Shown: in pieces, positions 12,372 to 25,179 of the stretch
Layout: every line of letters begins with the position of its first letter
How positions within the stretch are numbered: the stretch's first letter is position 1
DNA from: Nomia melanderi
Lineage: Eukaryota; Arthropoda; Insecta; Hymenoptera; Halictidae
Direction of reading: 5' to 3'
Length of the DNA stretch: 64,000 nucleotides
Assembly: GCF_051020985.1 (NCBI RefSeq)
Contig: NC_135000.1
Span: 7,151,001 to 7,215,000, forward strand
The notes under the pieces: generated by a model
What the model saw: the letters and a program-made list of their open reading frames with translations, nothing else
Told to the model about the DNA's origin: nothing
Database searches by the model: none
Translations under genes and position numbers: made by a program

Positions 12372-14039
12372 GACGTCCCGTGATAAACTCGAGGGAGGAC
12401 TCGACGTCCTTGCGTCCCGGCGACGTCCCACAAAAATGGCTTAAACCGCGAGTAACAAGGAAATTGCGGCACCTTTTGGCCCCTGGCTCTCACGGATCAA
12501 CGGAATGGTGGAATGGGAATGCCGGGAAGTTTTTAATAATCCCCTGAGTGCTGGCAACCTGGCCAGGCACGTGGCAATTGAGTGGGCAATGTGTTTCCTT
12601 CGGTAAATTGGCTGTCTTTTCAGGATAGGTTTAGGTTAGGTTCGGCGTGAGCTGGTTTTAGGTGAACCTCGGTTTGATGTAGGGCTTGAGAGGGTTTAGG
12701 TTAGGTTGGAAGTTTTATATTAGTGGATTTTTATTATTTTTTGAATTTTTAGTGTTGTGAATATATTGTGAGAAAGATTGACAAGAATAAATAGAAATTA
12801 GTATAAACAAGACGAGTTTAGAGAAGTTAATTAGCTTGTGTTGACGTGATTTGTGCGCGGCTGACTTATAACTGACTTATACTACTTGAAACATTGACTA
12901 TTTTCTTTCAAGCAGGGAATAATATATTTAAATTCACAGGAAAACAATTTCTCAAAGATTCTACTATTGTAGTATAAATAAATAATATTTACAACTAAAT
13001 TTCAATATTTCCCAATTACACATCCTTCCTACACTCTCAACGAGTCGTTACAATTAATAGTCCTTTAAATAGAAATCTTCAACCAGCCGGAGCACGTATT
13101 TCCCGTTGTCCGACAAATAACAGACTTATACTACTTAAACTATTAATTTCCCAGCAGACAATTAGAAGTGTTTCACGCGAGGACCCATTATAAAAACCAT
13201 ATTATCCCTGTCAGCCAGACCATTTCTCTTCGCTGCTTTCTAGAATTCCGCGCTCGGAAATTTCCTCTCGACGTCCGACTCACGGCCGACCTATACCACT
13301 TCGCGCACAGTTTTTTCTTCCCTCTAGCCCGGAACTATGTCCAACGAGTTATTGACTTACTCCACTCGCGGGCCTAGTTCTTTCACGGGTGGAAGACTCT
13401 CGAAGAGACCTTTCGGTGGCCGAGATAGGAGGCGGCGAGAAAAAAATCGAAGGGAATTCGGCGCCAGGGAAAATCTCGGCGATGGAGCCGGACGAGCTTT
13501 GTTCGAGCAGAATGGACGCTCTCGCGAGCTTCCCTCGGATCCTATTTACTCAGGGCCATTTTTGAGTACGTCGTTGAACGAATATATACACTGCCTGATA
13601 GCGTCCGTCTAAATTAACACACGTGTATTTTCACAGTTAACAATAATGTTTGTTCTTTAATATCATTTTTTCCTGTGATAAGGATAACGACACTTTTAGC
13701 TCAAAGAAATGTTCTCAGTGAAGCTAGTTGTGTTTCTAATCAGTGCGAAATTGTTTTAACGTGAGTTAATTAGGTTGTTTAATTTAGGTTAGGTTAGTTT
13801 GGGATGTTTATACTTTTTGTGTTATTGAGGATATTTTAAAGTGGATTATAAGTTCAGTTTGTGTTGGAAGGTATTTAATTGATTAATCGTGAGTGAAATT
13901 CATTAAAATTGTAATTAAAGCCAAGAGGATTGTAAATTAAAGCGGGAGAGGTGGAGTGAAGTGTAGGTTAGGTCAGTGAAGTCAGTTTTGTTTGGGATGA
14001 AAATTTTTATATTTCCTAACAGTCGTCTATTAATCAACC

Positions 14040-14930
14040 ATGTGTCTAACTACCTTACAGTCTGGGCGGAGACCTTTAGATTTCCCAATTGTGTAATCCT
14101 TCATTTAAGAATATTTTTCGCGGTATCATAGATTAGGTTACGGTTACGTAAGTAATAAGTCTATTCCCCAATACCTCTGACGTTTACGTTAATTAATTAA
14201 GTTCGGATTAATTAGTCCGTCTGAAAGCATAGTTGAGGTTAGGTGATTGTTGAATAAATATTACGTTAGGTACGAATTAGATCTTCTTCAACGTCTCTCA
14301 GGCTTAATTAATTCATTAAGAATGTTCTGTATGAATTGGGGCTTCTAGATTTCCTAATCTCTCATTTCAAAGTATTTTCACTGGAACCATATTTTAGGTT
14401 CGGTTATCGTTGAGTTAGATCCAGATACAATATTTGTAATTCATATTTGAAGGAAAAATATTTTTCCCAAAGCATACCCTCAGATCACTATTAAATTAAA
14501 TCTGGGCTAAATCTATTTTCCAATACCTCTCATTCATACTTCGTTATTAAAAAAAACTTCTCAATATTATTTCTAATTAATCATAGTTTAAATTAAAATC
14601 TTCAAATTTTTCAATTCATTGATTAAACACATTTTTCTCAAAGCCACCCCTTAATTTAGATCACTATTAGGTCATTAATAAATTAATTCTAGTTTAAATC
14701 AATTCCCAATATTTCTCATTCATACCCCATTAATGAAAATTCTCTCAGTATTATTTCTAATTAATCACAGTTTAAATTAAGAACTTCAAACTTTTCAATT
14801 CCTCATTTAAAAATATTTTTCTCAAAGTCATTCCTGAATTTAGATCACTATTAGGTCACTAATAAATTAATTTTAGTTTAAATCAATTCCCAATACCTCT
14901 TATCCATACTCCATTAATCAAGAACACTCC
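14040..14930. repeat. Tandem repeat, period about 186 bp
   Basis: CCCAATAYYTCT.ATTCATAC recurs near 14521, 14708 and 14892. Each is followed by CATTAA, CTAATTAATCA.AGTTTAAATT, CTTCAAA.TTTTCAATTC, TTTTTCTCAAAG and ATTTAGATCACTATTAGGTC. More diverged units extend left to about 14040. Confidence 0.85.
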
Positions 14931-15119
14931 CATCATAGTCACCAACTTCCCCCTCCACGTCTTCAAACTATAATCCCTAAATCTTAAACAGCTTCAACAA
15001 GTACCATTAACCACTGAATCACTGCGCTATCGATCGAAAGCCGGTTATTCACGAAAACTATTTCAAAAACGTTGCTTCCCCTCGAAAACGAGTGCTCGAG
15101 CGTGAATCACGCGACCAAT

Positions 15120-15425
15120 TTTTAACTTAAAATTATTTTCCAAGCTTAATCGTATATTCTAAATTGATTTTTGATCTTCCCCAGTAATAATTACAAAATT
15201 AACTATAAAAAAATATCCAAAATTCAATCAAGAAAAACTGATTAAACCGAGAAAATAATTTTAACACTATTTCTACCAAAGGTATCAAAACATACCTTCA
15301 AATTTATAACTTAAAATTATTTTCCAAGCTTAGTCGTATAACCTAAATTAACTCTTCGACTTCTACAATAATAATTACAAAATTAACTGTAAAAAATATC
15401 TAAAATTCAACCAAGGAAAATAGGC
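15120..15425. repeat. Tandem duplication, period about 180 bp
   Basis: AACTTAAAATTATTTTCCAA, GCTTARTCGTATA, AATAATTACAAAATTAACT and CAAAATTCAA occur in both copies (near 15124 and 15305). Confidence 0.85.
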
Positions 15426-16620
15426 AAAAATAAAATTCATCGAGGAGACTGCCAAATTTCTGAATTCATTTCCGGCGTAAGTGTTTAACAAAATAGTCAG
15501 GTTTGACACCTTACTTTAACAGAACGTAACATTTCTTCAATTTTTTATTTTCCTTCTTAGTGCAAAATTTGCATGTGTGGAAAATTTAATAACTTTAGGG
15601 CAGTTTCTTTGATTCGTTAAAATATTTGATATTATAACTAGTGCAATATTAAAGCCTACAGAGTTCAAAGGGTTAAACGTCTTCTAATATACATTACACT
15701 GCGTAATTCCATCACTTTTCTAACACGATCGAACCACGCGGCAGCCCTTCGTGGCTGTGTTCGCCAGCGAAATCGATGATCTTTCTCCCCTGTTGAATAA
15801 TTGATTCGTCTGGGAGTCCATCCGATAAGAGGGCCGGCTTAAATCGAGCGAAAGAATCACGGGTGGCGCGTTATCATTCCCGTTTCGCCACGTGACCGCC
15901 GTGTCTCGCATCCTCCCCCGGAAATGTCAAGCCGCGCGCCGCGGCTATAATATAATGGCTGTCTATCGATCGCAAGAAGGTTTCACGTGACGTTCGTGCT
16001 CGCTCGCGACTCGCACACGTGACGAAGAATTAGAAGGGAAAAAAGGGGCGACGTGTCGCGGTTCCCCGGAAACCGGATTTTTCGGCTAGATATGCCATTT
16101 TTATTATCCTATTATGTTATCGTATTTTTTCTCCGTTGGAAACGAAAGGGAGTTAATTGGAAATGGAATTTTGATAAAATTATATAAATTTTTGTATGGA
16201 TAGTTGATAGATTGTACTGAGAAAGGAGAAGGAATATTTAGTTTTGTTGACTCTTGTTTAAGCGAAATAGTGGGGTGAAATTTGTATTTAATGTTGTTAT
16301 AATTTTATTATATTTAATAGTTTTATTTGTTCATTATTGTATTGACAAATGGAACTATCAACGATTTTTTCTTATTCAATAATTGTTTTACCATAGAACG
16401 TTATTATAATGTTATATATAATTTTGTTATAACTAATACTTTCCTATTTATTATTACCTTTACAATAAATAAAACTACCAATAAATTTTTACCATAGAAA
16501 TTTCTATAAAACCAAAAATGGCCAACTGGCACAAATCCGAGTAAAAAATTCTACTCTCCATATCATAAATATTAATGAGAAAGAAAGAATAAAGAGATTC
16601 TAGTTTTTGTACTTCCCCAT

Positions 16621-16666
16621 CTGCGTGAAGAAATACTAATACACTTTCATCGCCCAATCCACGAAC
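16621..16666 (-). pseudogene. Decayed copy A of the Ace exon 3' end
   Basis: A 46 bp minus-strand segment collinear with 16975-17020 of the real exon. In the exon frame it reads FVDWAMKVY-stop-YFFTQ against FADRGMKVYYYFFTQ. An in-frame TAG replaces a Tyr codon, and the bases after CAG are ATGGGG, so the GT donor is lost. It is the most distal of two extra copies and cannot contribute to a functional enzyme. Confidence 0.9.
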
Positions 16667-16795
16667 AAAACCAAAAATGCCAAAAATGACACAAACCCGA
16701 ATAGAAAATTCTATTATAATATAAATAAAAGTACTATAATATAAATATTAATGAAAAAGATAGAATAGGAGATTCTAGTCTTTGTACTTGCCCAC

Positions 16796-16841
16796 CTATG
16801 TGAAGAAATACTAATAAACTTTCATCCCCCAATCCACGAAC
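16796..16841 (-). pseudogene. Decayed copy B of the Ace exon 3' end with intact donor
   Basis: A 46 bp minus-strand segment matching 16975-17020. In frame it reads FVDWGMKVY-stop-YFFT-stop. The bases after it (GTGGGCAAG) are identical to the genuine donor, so the splice signal survives although coding does not. It shares GTGGATTGG and the first TAG with copy A, so A and B have a common history apart from the real exon. Confidence 0.9.
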
Positions 16842-16974
16842 GAAACCAAAAATGCCCAAAATTACACAAATCCGAATAGAAAATTCTACTATAATGTAAA
16901 TTAATACTGTAATATTAATATAAATATTAATGAAGAAGAAAGAATAAGAGATTCTAGTTTTTGTACTTGCCCAC

Positions 16975-17127
16975 CTGCGTGAAGAAGTAGTAGTACACTT
17001 TCATCCCTCTGTCCGCGAACAACTGCGCGAAGTGTATCGACGGGCAGATGAAGAAGTAGTCGCCGACCACGTCCGCGATCATCTTCTGGTACATGTATCC
17101 GTTGTTCAGCTCCTCCCAGTCGGTGTA
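16975..17127 (-). CDS. Ace: Acetylcholinesterase internal exon (Ace / ace-2 type), next exon downstream
   Basis: The exon is 51 codons, phase 0 at both ends. It follows the acceptor CTCTTCTCTGTGCCGCAG and ends ACGCAG before the donor GTGGGC. It reads YTDWEELNNGYMYQKMIAD, VVGDYFFICPSIHFAQLF, ADRGMKVYYYFFTQ. Torpedo AChE has YTDW...NNG and VGDH..ICP..HF..; Drosophila Ace has VGDHFFTCP and HYYYFTH in the same order. The YYYFFT ending points to the Drosophila Ace-type paralogue rather than ace-1. The Cys in FICP matches the conserved intrachain disulfide cysteine (Torpedo Cys402). The previous exon ends ...ITFQ, so the join gives the family-typical FQ-YTDW. The following exon should start RTSTSLW and carry the catalytic His in HGDE; I could not find it to the left, so it lies outside. 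The last 46 bp and the donor are copied twice more in the adjoining intron (see 16508-17020). Confidence 0.96.
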
Positions 17128-17589
17128 CTGCGGCACAGAGAAGAGGAGAAATGCACTCCGGTTAATGGAAGCGACGAGTTTTCGTGTGTACGCGGCGGTC
17201 GCAGGGAGATACGGTCCGTTTGGAATTAGATAATGGCACGCGTTTCGCGGAGTGTGCGCCCCGCATCGTGAATATATCGATACGGTAAAGTTTCGGGGGG
17301 CGAATGCTTGGGAATTTATTGTGTTTGAACGGTTCCGTGTGTGGGAAATTTGTTGTACTTGAATTAGTTTGACGCTCGAGTGTATTTATTATTGTAGTTC
17401 GAGGATTTGGGGATTGGTTGTGATGCTCGATCGGTGTTTGGGAATTTGTCTTGGTCGCTTTTTGTTTCGGATTGTATCGTGGTTAAGTGGGTTTTGAGTT
17501 TGAACGGTTTTTGAAGGCGTTTAGTTTGTTTGGATTGTTTTAGGTTTGAGCGAGATTGAGGTTTTAATTAGTGGTAAGTTGGTGGGTAA

Positions 17590-18020
17590 AAATTGTTATT
17601 ACAAGTTGTATGAATTATTAGTTATCTAGATAATCATACAAAAATTCCCTATCCCATAATAAAAGTATCAACCACACTATACAATACAACACCATACACA
17701 TCAACCCTCGCTATTCCAACTTTTTTATAAAAATTAAATATAACCAATGAAATACAACTAAAAATTATAATTACAAATTATATAAATTATAACTTCTCTA
17801 GATAATCATATAAAAATTCCCTATCCCATAATAAAAATATCAACCACACTATACAGTACAACACTATACACATCAACTCTCATTATCCCAGCCTTTCTAC
17901 AAAAATTAAATATCACCAATGAAATACAACTAAAACTTATAATTCCAAATTACATATTATATCTTCTCCACATAATCATACAAAAATTCCCTATCAAACA
18001 ACAAAATTCCCTAAAACCAA
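17590..18020. repeat. Tandem repeat, period about 171 bp, three copies
   Basis: AAAAATTCCCTATC recurs near 17640, 17812 and 17982. It is preceded by TAATCATA and, in the first two units, followed by CCATAATAAAARTATCAACC and ACACTATACA. AT-rich, noncoding. Confidence 0.85.
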
Positions 18021-18519
18021 CCGAAAAATACCTCACCAAACCGATCATCCCTTAAAATTCGTTGCTAAAAGAAACTAAGAATATCGATATTCGGTCTCGT
18101 TGCAACCGGTACGCATTCTGTTGCGTTCAAATGGATCTCCGTGTAACCAGCCGTTCTCGATGGAGGGCAATGGCCCGAAAAGAATTTTTTAATGAAAGAA
18201 GAACGACGTCGTTCCGCCACGGTATCGGTGCCCGGTTTCCATATTTCAGCCGACGTTCAAACAACAAGCCGGCGCTCCGGTAAAATTCACGGCACAATCA
18301 TGCTCCATTTATCACGACGGCCACGGGAGCGTTGGAGAGCCGCTCGGCCGCGATACGCGGCAATTATTGCTCCTGTTTTCGTGTAAATAGAACGGGGAGC
18401 CCACCTATCGCTCTCGCGCGCGCTAATCGCGGGACACGAGTATCGACGGCCGGGGGTGGATGAAGATTTCCTCGATTGGATTACGATCTCACGATCCACT
18501 TGCCTGGTGTGTGAATAAT

Positions 18520-19150
18520 GTCATGGGGAATGGGAGGGATGCTTTGTAATGTTTAATGGGAATATTGTTTTGGTGCTGTGTGATGTTGAAGTAGGTTTGA
18601 GATGGATGGTGGTGGATGTGAAGGATGATTTGTAGGGTTTATTGGGAATATTTAGTGCTTTGGTGAAGTATGATGTTGAAGTAGGTTTGAGGTGGATGGT
18701 GGTGGATGTGAAAGGTTTGTAATGTTTAATGGGAATGTTTATTGGGAATATTTAGTGTTTTGGTGAAGTATGATGTTGAAGTAGGTTTGAGATGTATGAT
18801 AGTGGACGTGAATGGTTTGTAATGTTTAATGCGAATGTTTATTGGGAATATTTAATGTTTTGGTGGTGTGTGATGTTGAAATAGGTTTGAAGTGGATGAT
18901 GGTGGATGTGAATGGTTTGTAATATTTAATGGGAATATTGTTTTGGTAGTGTGTGATGCTGAAATAGGTTTCAGATGGATAATGGTGGATGTGAATGGTT
19001 TGTAATGTTTAATGGGAATATTGTTTTGGTAGTGTGTGATGTTGAAGTAGGTTTGAGATTGATGATGGTGGATGTGAATGGTTTGCAATGTTTAATTTAA
19101 TTATTGAGAATATTTTGGTGAAGTATTTGTAATGTTTGATATGTTGTAAT
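18520..19150. repeat. Minisatellite, 83-101 bp units, about six copies
   Basis: Each unit has TTTGTAATGTTTAATGGGAA, TATTGTTTTGGT or ATTTAGTGTTTTGGT, TGATGTTGAARTAGGTTTGA and GATGGTGGATGTGAA. Some units carry an extra TGTTTATTGGGAA block, which explains the two length classes. The minus-strand frame at 18852-19088 (repeated HHHQ / HSHPPSST words) is this repeat read through. Confidence 0.92.
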
Positions 19151-19745
19151 AAGTAGTGTACTTTAGTTTGTTGCTAAGTGTGAACGTTAATTTTAGTGGT
19201 TACATAAAGAAGTTACTTGCAAGACACCCGTTGGACACGATAGACACTACATAACCTGCATAATATCAAAAGAAATCTAAAGAAACATAACAAAATCAAG
19301 TTTCTAGATGAAAAACAATAAAATTTCTAATTTCTCAACCAATTTCGAAAGCTTACTCCTAACAAATTACGCAACCTAACAACCTATCGAAAATCAAGAT
19401 TTCATCCATAAAATCTAAAAACCAACAAAATCAAATTTCCACGTGAAAGCCAACAGTATTTCTGATGCATCTCTAAATTGCCGAACCTAATCCTATCCTT
19501 ACTCGCAAACCACCCGTTAGACACGATAGAAGCGGTTCCCGATACGTCGGCGTTCCCTTGCCTATCCGCTTCGAAAAGTTATCGCGAACTTTTAATAGCC
19601 AATTCCGATCTTTGGTTGATATTCGCGGAAGAATCCCGGCCTCGGCGCCAGCCGACGCCTCTTCGGCTGTTCTCTGTCGGCGTCGTGACGCAAGCACCGC
19701 GAGCATGCGTCCGGAAGTGAAACAGAATCGAGGATAAAGCTCAAT

Positions 19746-19862
<117 letters not shown>

Positions 19863-20140
19863 GAGAGGGAGACGGGGAGAAGTCGAACGAGCTTGGAATA
19901 CCATTCCTCCTCTGCTACAATGGATTTATGTAGATCAACCTTCGATTAGGTTTCCTTTTGATATTCCGTCTGTTCCAGGGATCGCGAGAAAGACGCGCGC
20001 GCGCAGGAGCTGTCCCTGGGACAAGTGCTGGATGTTTCGACAATTAAATGAACGGATGTTTCTAAGAGAAGAGATGATTTTAAGAGCCTTTTAGTAATTG
20101 GTTTCGTTTACGAGGAGGGAGTGTTGTGTGAATGTTGGTG

Positions 20141-20500
20141 TAATATTTTGATATTTAATGGTTATTTAATAATTGTTATTATTCTGGATGGTAGAAATTC
20201 TGTATAAAGGAAGAGTAATATTCTGTAATGTTTTTTAATAATTAAGTAGTAATTGTTTCTCTTAGGAAAGGGTAGAATGTAATGTGAAGAATATTTGGGT
20301 AATATTTTGATTTTTAATAGTTATTTAATAATTGTTATTATTCTGGATGTTAGAAATTCTGTATAAAGGAAGGATGAACATTGATAGCTATGTAACTATA
20401 TAACAAATTTGTTAATAGTTATTTTTCTGTTCCTAGTTTGTTCCTTAATAATTAAGTAACAATTGTTATCACTCTGGATATTGGAAATTATATATATAGG
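20141..20500. repeat. Diverged tandem repeat, period about 130-160 bp
   Basis: TTATTTAATAATTGTTATTA then TCTGGATGKTAGAAATTCTG and TATAAAGGAA occur near 20165 and 20325, with a weaker third unit (ACTCTGGATATTGGAAATTA) near 20472. Confidence 0.75.
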
Positions 20501-21733
20501 AATTTTTTTCAAATTATTTTCCAACGAGAATAATTAACAATATTTTGAATGGAACAATAATCCTGTATTTGCAAGAAGTAGTAATTATTTTTCAATTATT
20601 GAATTACCATTTAAAATTTTTCATCTATCCAATCGCTGTAGCGAACAACCATTGATTTTTTCATTGTGCTCTAAAATTTTCAAAATGTAACAGAGGCTTT
20701 AGACATCCATTCAAATGATCAAACTTCGAAACTATATACATTGTTCTGCGAGAATAGATACAAAAAACGAGTGAGAGATAGAGAGAGAAATTTGAGTAAA
20801 CGAGGATTGACGAGAGCTGCATTAAAAATTTATAACGACATCTATAGATTACAATAATTTGGGTGTTTCAATTTTACGATTGCTCTTTCGATGATGGTTT
20901 CAAACGCAATGGCAGATGCAGTTTAATTAATCGAGTTCAAAGGGATTTCCGATGTAAAATTCGGTGTAACGTATTCTGCTTTAATTAATGATAATATAAC
21001 AATTGCTTTTTGATTTAATGAAATTACACAGGGTGTGCGTTTACTTAAAATAATAATCATATTATTATTCTCGTGATATTATAATTATTTATGTCTTCTC
21101 ACTCTTTCTACATAACATTTGCATTTAATTATCCCGCTTCACTTGTAAATCAGAGCTAATTGAAATGTAAGCTCACATTAGATTCACGTTGCATGCGTTT
21201 TTATAAATAGCCGTTCTTGAACTTACTTTTACATTTATATTCATTTATTCATAACCTACATTTAACCCAGATCTAATCTTGCGATGTATTCATGTTTAAT
21301 ACGTTCCATGTAACTTAATAATTAGCTCCCTCCGAAGTGTGAATGTAAAAATACGCAGCCCTTAAATACTTTGAACTTGAGAATAATTAATCAATCGATA
21401 TTAAAAATACGAGAAACGTGTATTTACATTCTACTCAATATTTTTAAAACACTTCGTTATTCTAATAACCATAAAATTAGAACTTACAGAGTCATTAATG
21501 AATTCTTCTTATTTCCCATCTGTTATACAATACACTTGATCGACAATTTATTCAATATCTTTATATTCTTTAAACAAATCCCTATTTTCCAACAAATCAC
21601 AACAAAGTTTTTCTAAGCATAATTCATAAAAATCATATATCAAGGGGTAAACTCACATTAATTATAAATTAAACAATTGATACCCATATTACTCCATATA
21701 TTAGATATTACTCCATAACAAAATTCAATATGT

Positions 21734-21922
21734 TTAACACTAGAACTGCAAGACATATCAAAAAGACATTCCTAATTTCTCAGAAATCATTAAAGAAATT
21801 AATTCCAATTAATCTGCAAACTGAATCGAAAATCAATTAAACTGTCAACACATTACTCATCAAGTTTCCATGGAGAAATTTCAAAAAGTCAATTCAACAG
21901 CTCGGTAATTTTAGTGTTATAA
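21734..21922. mobile_element. TTAA-type MITE-like element (about 189 bp)
   Basis: The left end TTAACACTAGAACTGC faces a right end CGGTAATTTTAGTGTTATAA. The pair matches the ends of the 53.4 kb element (TTAACAYTAGAACTACC / GGYARTTCTAGTGTTAA), allowing a few changes. The right TTAA has become TTATAA. No transposase. Confidence 0.65.
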
Positions 21923-22405
21923 TCTTTTAACAACAATATACCTACAATCATAAATTAAATAACTAAATCTAAATGAATTCCCTTGTTCCCAACCAAAAAA
22001 AAGGAATAACAATAGAAAAATGCATTTCACCGAATTTTCAGTTTTTCTGGAATTCTCTAGCTCACAAAATCAAATGTAATTGATCGATGGGAAATTGGAG
22101 CGAGGGTGAGCGGGGCTGTGGAAGCGTGGGCGAGCCACGGAGTGCCTCCACGGCGAGTTAAGTCGATAAGCTAACCGCGTGGCTGAATTTAAAGCACAGC
22201 TTACAGGTAGTACAGCGAGGTTCAACGCATGAGAATTGCCTGTCACGTGTAATTATAGGCCTGATCGGGAATCAGATTTACCGAGCGACCGCGATCATCG
22301 ACAAGAAAACCGGGTCACGCGGCCGCGCCGAATAAACTTTCCTTAATATCATCGTAAAATTAGCTCCGTCGACGATGAACCCTGAGAACCCTCCTAAATT
22401 AATCT

Positions 22406-22705
22406 AGGATCGATTACAATTACACTTCGAACGTTTCATTTTACTCTGAGTATGGGGATGAATATTAATATTCGATGGAACTCCTAGTCCGATTGAAATT
22501 GATTCCTTAATTTTAGAAATCATTAGGTAGATTGTGTTTTGTGATTGCTTATTAATTTAGGATTGACTGCAATTACACTTGAAACGATTCATTTGGTACT
22601 GAGTGTGGCGGACGAATATTAATATTCGAAGGAACTCCTAGTTCGATTGAAATTGATTTCTTAATTTTAGAAATGATTAGGATTGTGTTTTGTGATTGTT
22701 ATTAG
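22406..22705. repeat. Tandem duplication, period about 152 bp
   Basis: Both units have TAGGATYGA, CAATTACACTT, TTTCATTT or TTCATTT, GAATATTAATATTCGA (a 16 bp palindrome), GGAACTCCTAGTYCGATTG, TTAATTTTAGAAAT and GATTGTGTTTTGTGATTG. Confidence 0.9.
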
Positions 22706-23999
22706 CCAAGTTGATTTTATTTTGATGTAAGTGGAATTGAGAGGAATTTTTATTAGTATAATGAAAGTTTTGGTTTTCTCAGATGGTAGGTGAATTATAT
22801 TTTGTGATTGATTAACTGAAACTGAAAGAGACTTGTATCATTTGAAATATAATTGGTCGAGTTCTTGAAATATTAGGTAAATTATATTTCATAATTGGCA
22901 TTAGATCATTTCAAAAATATCTCCTATGAAAATCTCCTTTTTCAAAGTCGAAAAGCTCTAACTCTCACTTCTTCAAATCGAACAAAGACAGACATTTCGA
23001 TACTCTACAACTAACATACAAATCCTTCTCTCTAAAAAACAATCTAGAATACTCCAAACATAATTCCATTATTAAACAACTTAACCAAAATATACCACGC
23101 GTTCGACATAAACCACAAATACAAGAAGACCAACCAAACGAAACACAGCACACCTTAAATTTCACAATCAACACCAACGCTAAATCCCAAACATCTCCTA
23201 AACAAACTACCAACCTCCGTCGAAACAATTTCTAAACAAATCAAACCTCAGAGGATCGCTTATCCTCTCAGCCAAAAACCCAGCTGTCCCGTATCACCTC
23301 CCCCTGTCCCGGATTTGTCGCCAGGCGAGAGGAAAGTTGTTTAATTTCCTAGCGGAACGCGCCACGCCGAATTATCCACGGCAGCTTTGATGTCGGGGCT
23401 TTCGAAAGCGGCATTGAGCGGCGCGGCTCTTTCGTTGCACGCTTAAAGCCTAAGCTTCCTCAGGATTCCGGATGGGGAAGCTTTGTTTCCGCGCGTGCCG
23501 CGCCGTTTCCACGGCCCGGAACGATCGTTCACGATCCCCCCCCATCGCCGCCCCCGTACAGTTCGCCGACGTTGTTGCCCTTATTCCGGGGGCTTCTTAA
23601 TGGCGGCGCCGCTCGTAACAGCCGGAACCGCCGGAAAAGCGACTTGAATAGACTGTATCGTTTCGACGACTTTCAATTGTGCGCCTAACTGCTAACGACA
23701 GTGACTCACTCTTTCCACCGTTTCATTCGACTGTTCCTTCTGTTCGTAATTCGAGCGTGAACGCGTTGACTGTTATATTTCCAGGGAGTACACTGCCTCT
23801 TTGTTGGGAAAGACGGCTGCTGGGATTTATTGGTGTTGGCTGTAGAGGGTTTGTTTGGGAATGTCTGAGAGGAGTATTTTGGTTTAGGGTTTTTGCGTAG
23901 TTTTTGGGTAGGGTTGGTGTGGGGAGTTTAGAGGGTTTTTGGGGTGGGTGTAGGGGATGATGGGGTTATGAGATTTGTGGGAGGTATGTTGAATTGAAG

Positions 24000-24262
24000 G
24001 GGTTGGAAGGATGTTGAGGTTAGGGAGATGCAAAGATTGAGGGTAGATTGGTGTGAGATTTAAAGATTTAGGTTAGGTTGAAGTGAGATTCAAAGATTGA
24101 GGCTAGATTGAAGAGAGATCCAAAGATTGAGCTTAGATTGAAGTGAGGTCTAACGATTGAGGCTAGGTTGAAGAGAGATCCAAAGATTGAGGCTAGATCG
24201 AAGTAAGATCGAAAGATTGAGGTTGACTGAAGAGAGATCCAAATATTGAAGCTAAGATGAAC
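24000..24262. repeat. 30 bp minisatellite, about eight copies
   Basis: The unit is GGCTAGRTTGAAGAGAGATC followed by CAAAGATTGA, repeated in head-to-tail order, with TAGGTTAGGTTGAAG variants at the left edge. The minus-strand frame 24068-24325 is a 10-residue repeat product. Confidence 0.92.
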
Positions 24263-25179
24263 TAAAATAAACAGCCAAATTAGATTTACGATCCAAAATA
24301 AATCCAAACTCAAACTGAACCACAACTAAACTATTCCGAATAAAGATCCATAAAGAATCCATTCCAATAAAACTAATATTCAAAGAAGACCGAAGTTAAT
24401 ACAAATAAAAATCCCCAAACTATCAGAATCCTCTCAAACCGAGAAACCCAAATTACCGAGGTTCAAAGAAGCTCCACCGAAAATCAAAATGAAATTCCCA
24501 CCCCGAAGTTACTCGCATATTTATGCAAAACTCAAGAGAGTTTAATCAACGTTCAAATTATATCTACCAAGATCTAGGTTAGGTACAAACAACGGCCAAG
24601 TTTATATCACCATTGGAATCCCGCCAAGAGAGGTGCCCACTTATTCACAAAATTCAAGAGAGCGTGCCGCGAGACAGAGACGGAACGACATGGAAATTTT
24701 CATTAAACCGTGGAAAATATGTGGGAGAGTTTCCCTTTGGGCTGTTTCACGGTAACGTGGCTCTCTCGCCACTCTGAAACAGCCGAATTTACGAGGCCGA
24801 TCCGGAAAATTCAAGGACGTGAAATATTATATTTATGGGGAAAGCGAGAGCCTGGAAGAAAGTACGTCCATATTTAACGCCAACGACGGGGAAAACGGAC
24901 GAGCATAGTAGATCCCCGGTTTGCCAACTTTCTCAGACCGACGGGACGCCGACACTTCCTGTGTCTTTGCGGAGCCATTCATTATTACAGGCTTGGATCT
25001 TTATTCAAAACGAAATGTCTTGGACGCAATTTACAGAGACGCTGCTTAAATGGACTTTACTTGCCTCGTAGAGGAATGTAATATTCATTCGTACCAGGAA
25101 CAATATTCTTCCTTTGTACTTGCGCTTTTGAGACTTAATGCAGGCAACAATTTTGTTATACTTGTTTGTATTAATTTTG

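Larger units (their letters stand above)
1..16974 (-). other. Ace intron downstream of the 16975 exon (partial, at least 17.0 kb)
   Basis: Starts with the donor GTGGGC at 16974 reading leftward and runs off the window. I looked on the minus strand for the expected RTSTSLWG and GVLHGDEIEY coding and did not find it. GC-rich blocks at about 1050-1350, 2520-3050, 6660-6990, 8040-8960, 10050-10560, 12030-12560, 13080-13610 and 15710-16080 show no splice-bounded recognisable exon. Stretches 640-1680, 5110-7000, 9420-10610, 10920-12290, 12370-14030 and 15430-16500 hold nothing I can name, apart from scattered TAGGTTAGG motifs and recurrent GACTTRTACTACTT words (for example near 4869, 5347, 12875, 13123). 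Confidence 0.75.
16508..17020. repeat. Ace: Tandem triplication covering exon 3' end plus intron
   Basis: Three units: 16508-16666, 16667-16841 and 16842-17020 (about 159, 175 and 179 bp). Each runs from AAACCAAAAATG through CACAAATCCGA, AAATATTAATGA and GAGATTCTAGT to TTTCATC...TCCRCGAAC. The third unit ends inside the functional exon. After CGAAC, units 1 and 2 run straight into the next AAACCAAAAATG, whereas the third continues into the exon. This marks the duplication junction at 17020/17021. Confidence 0.92.
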
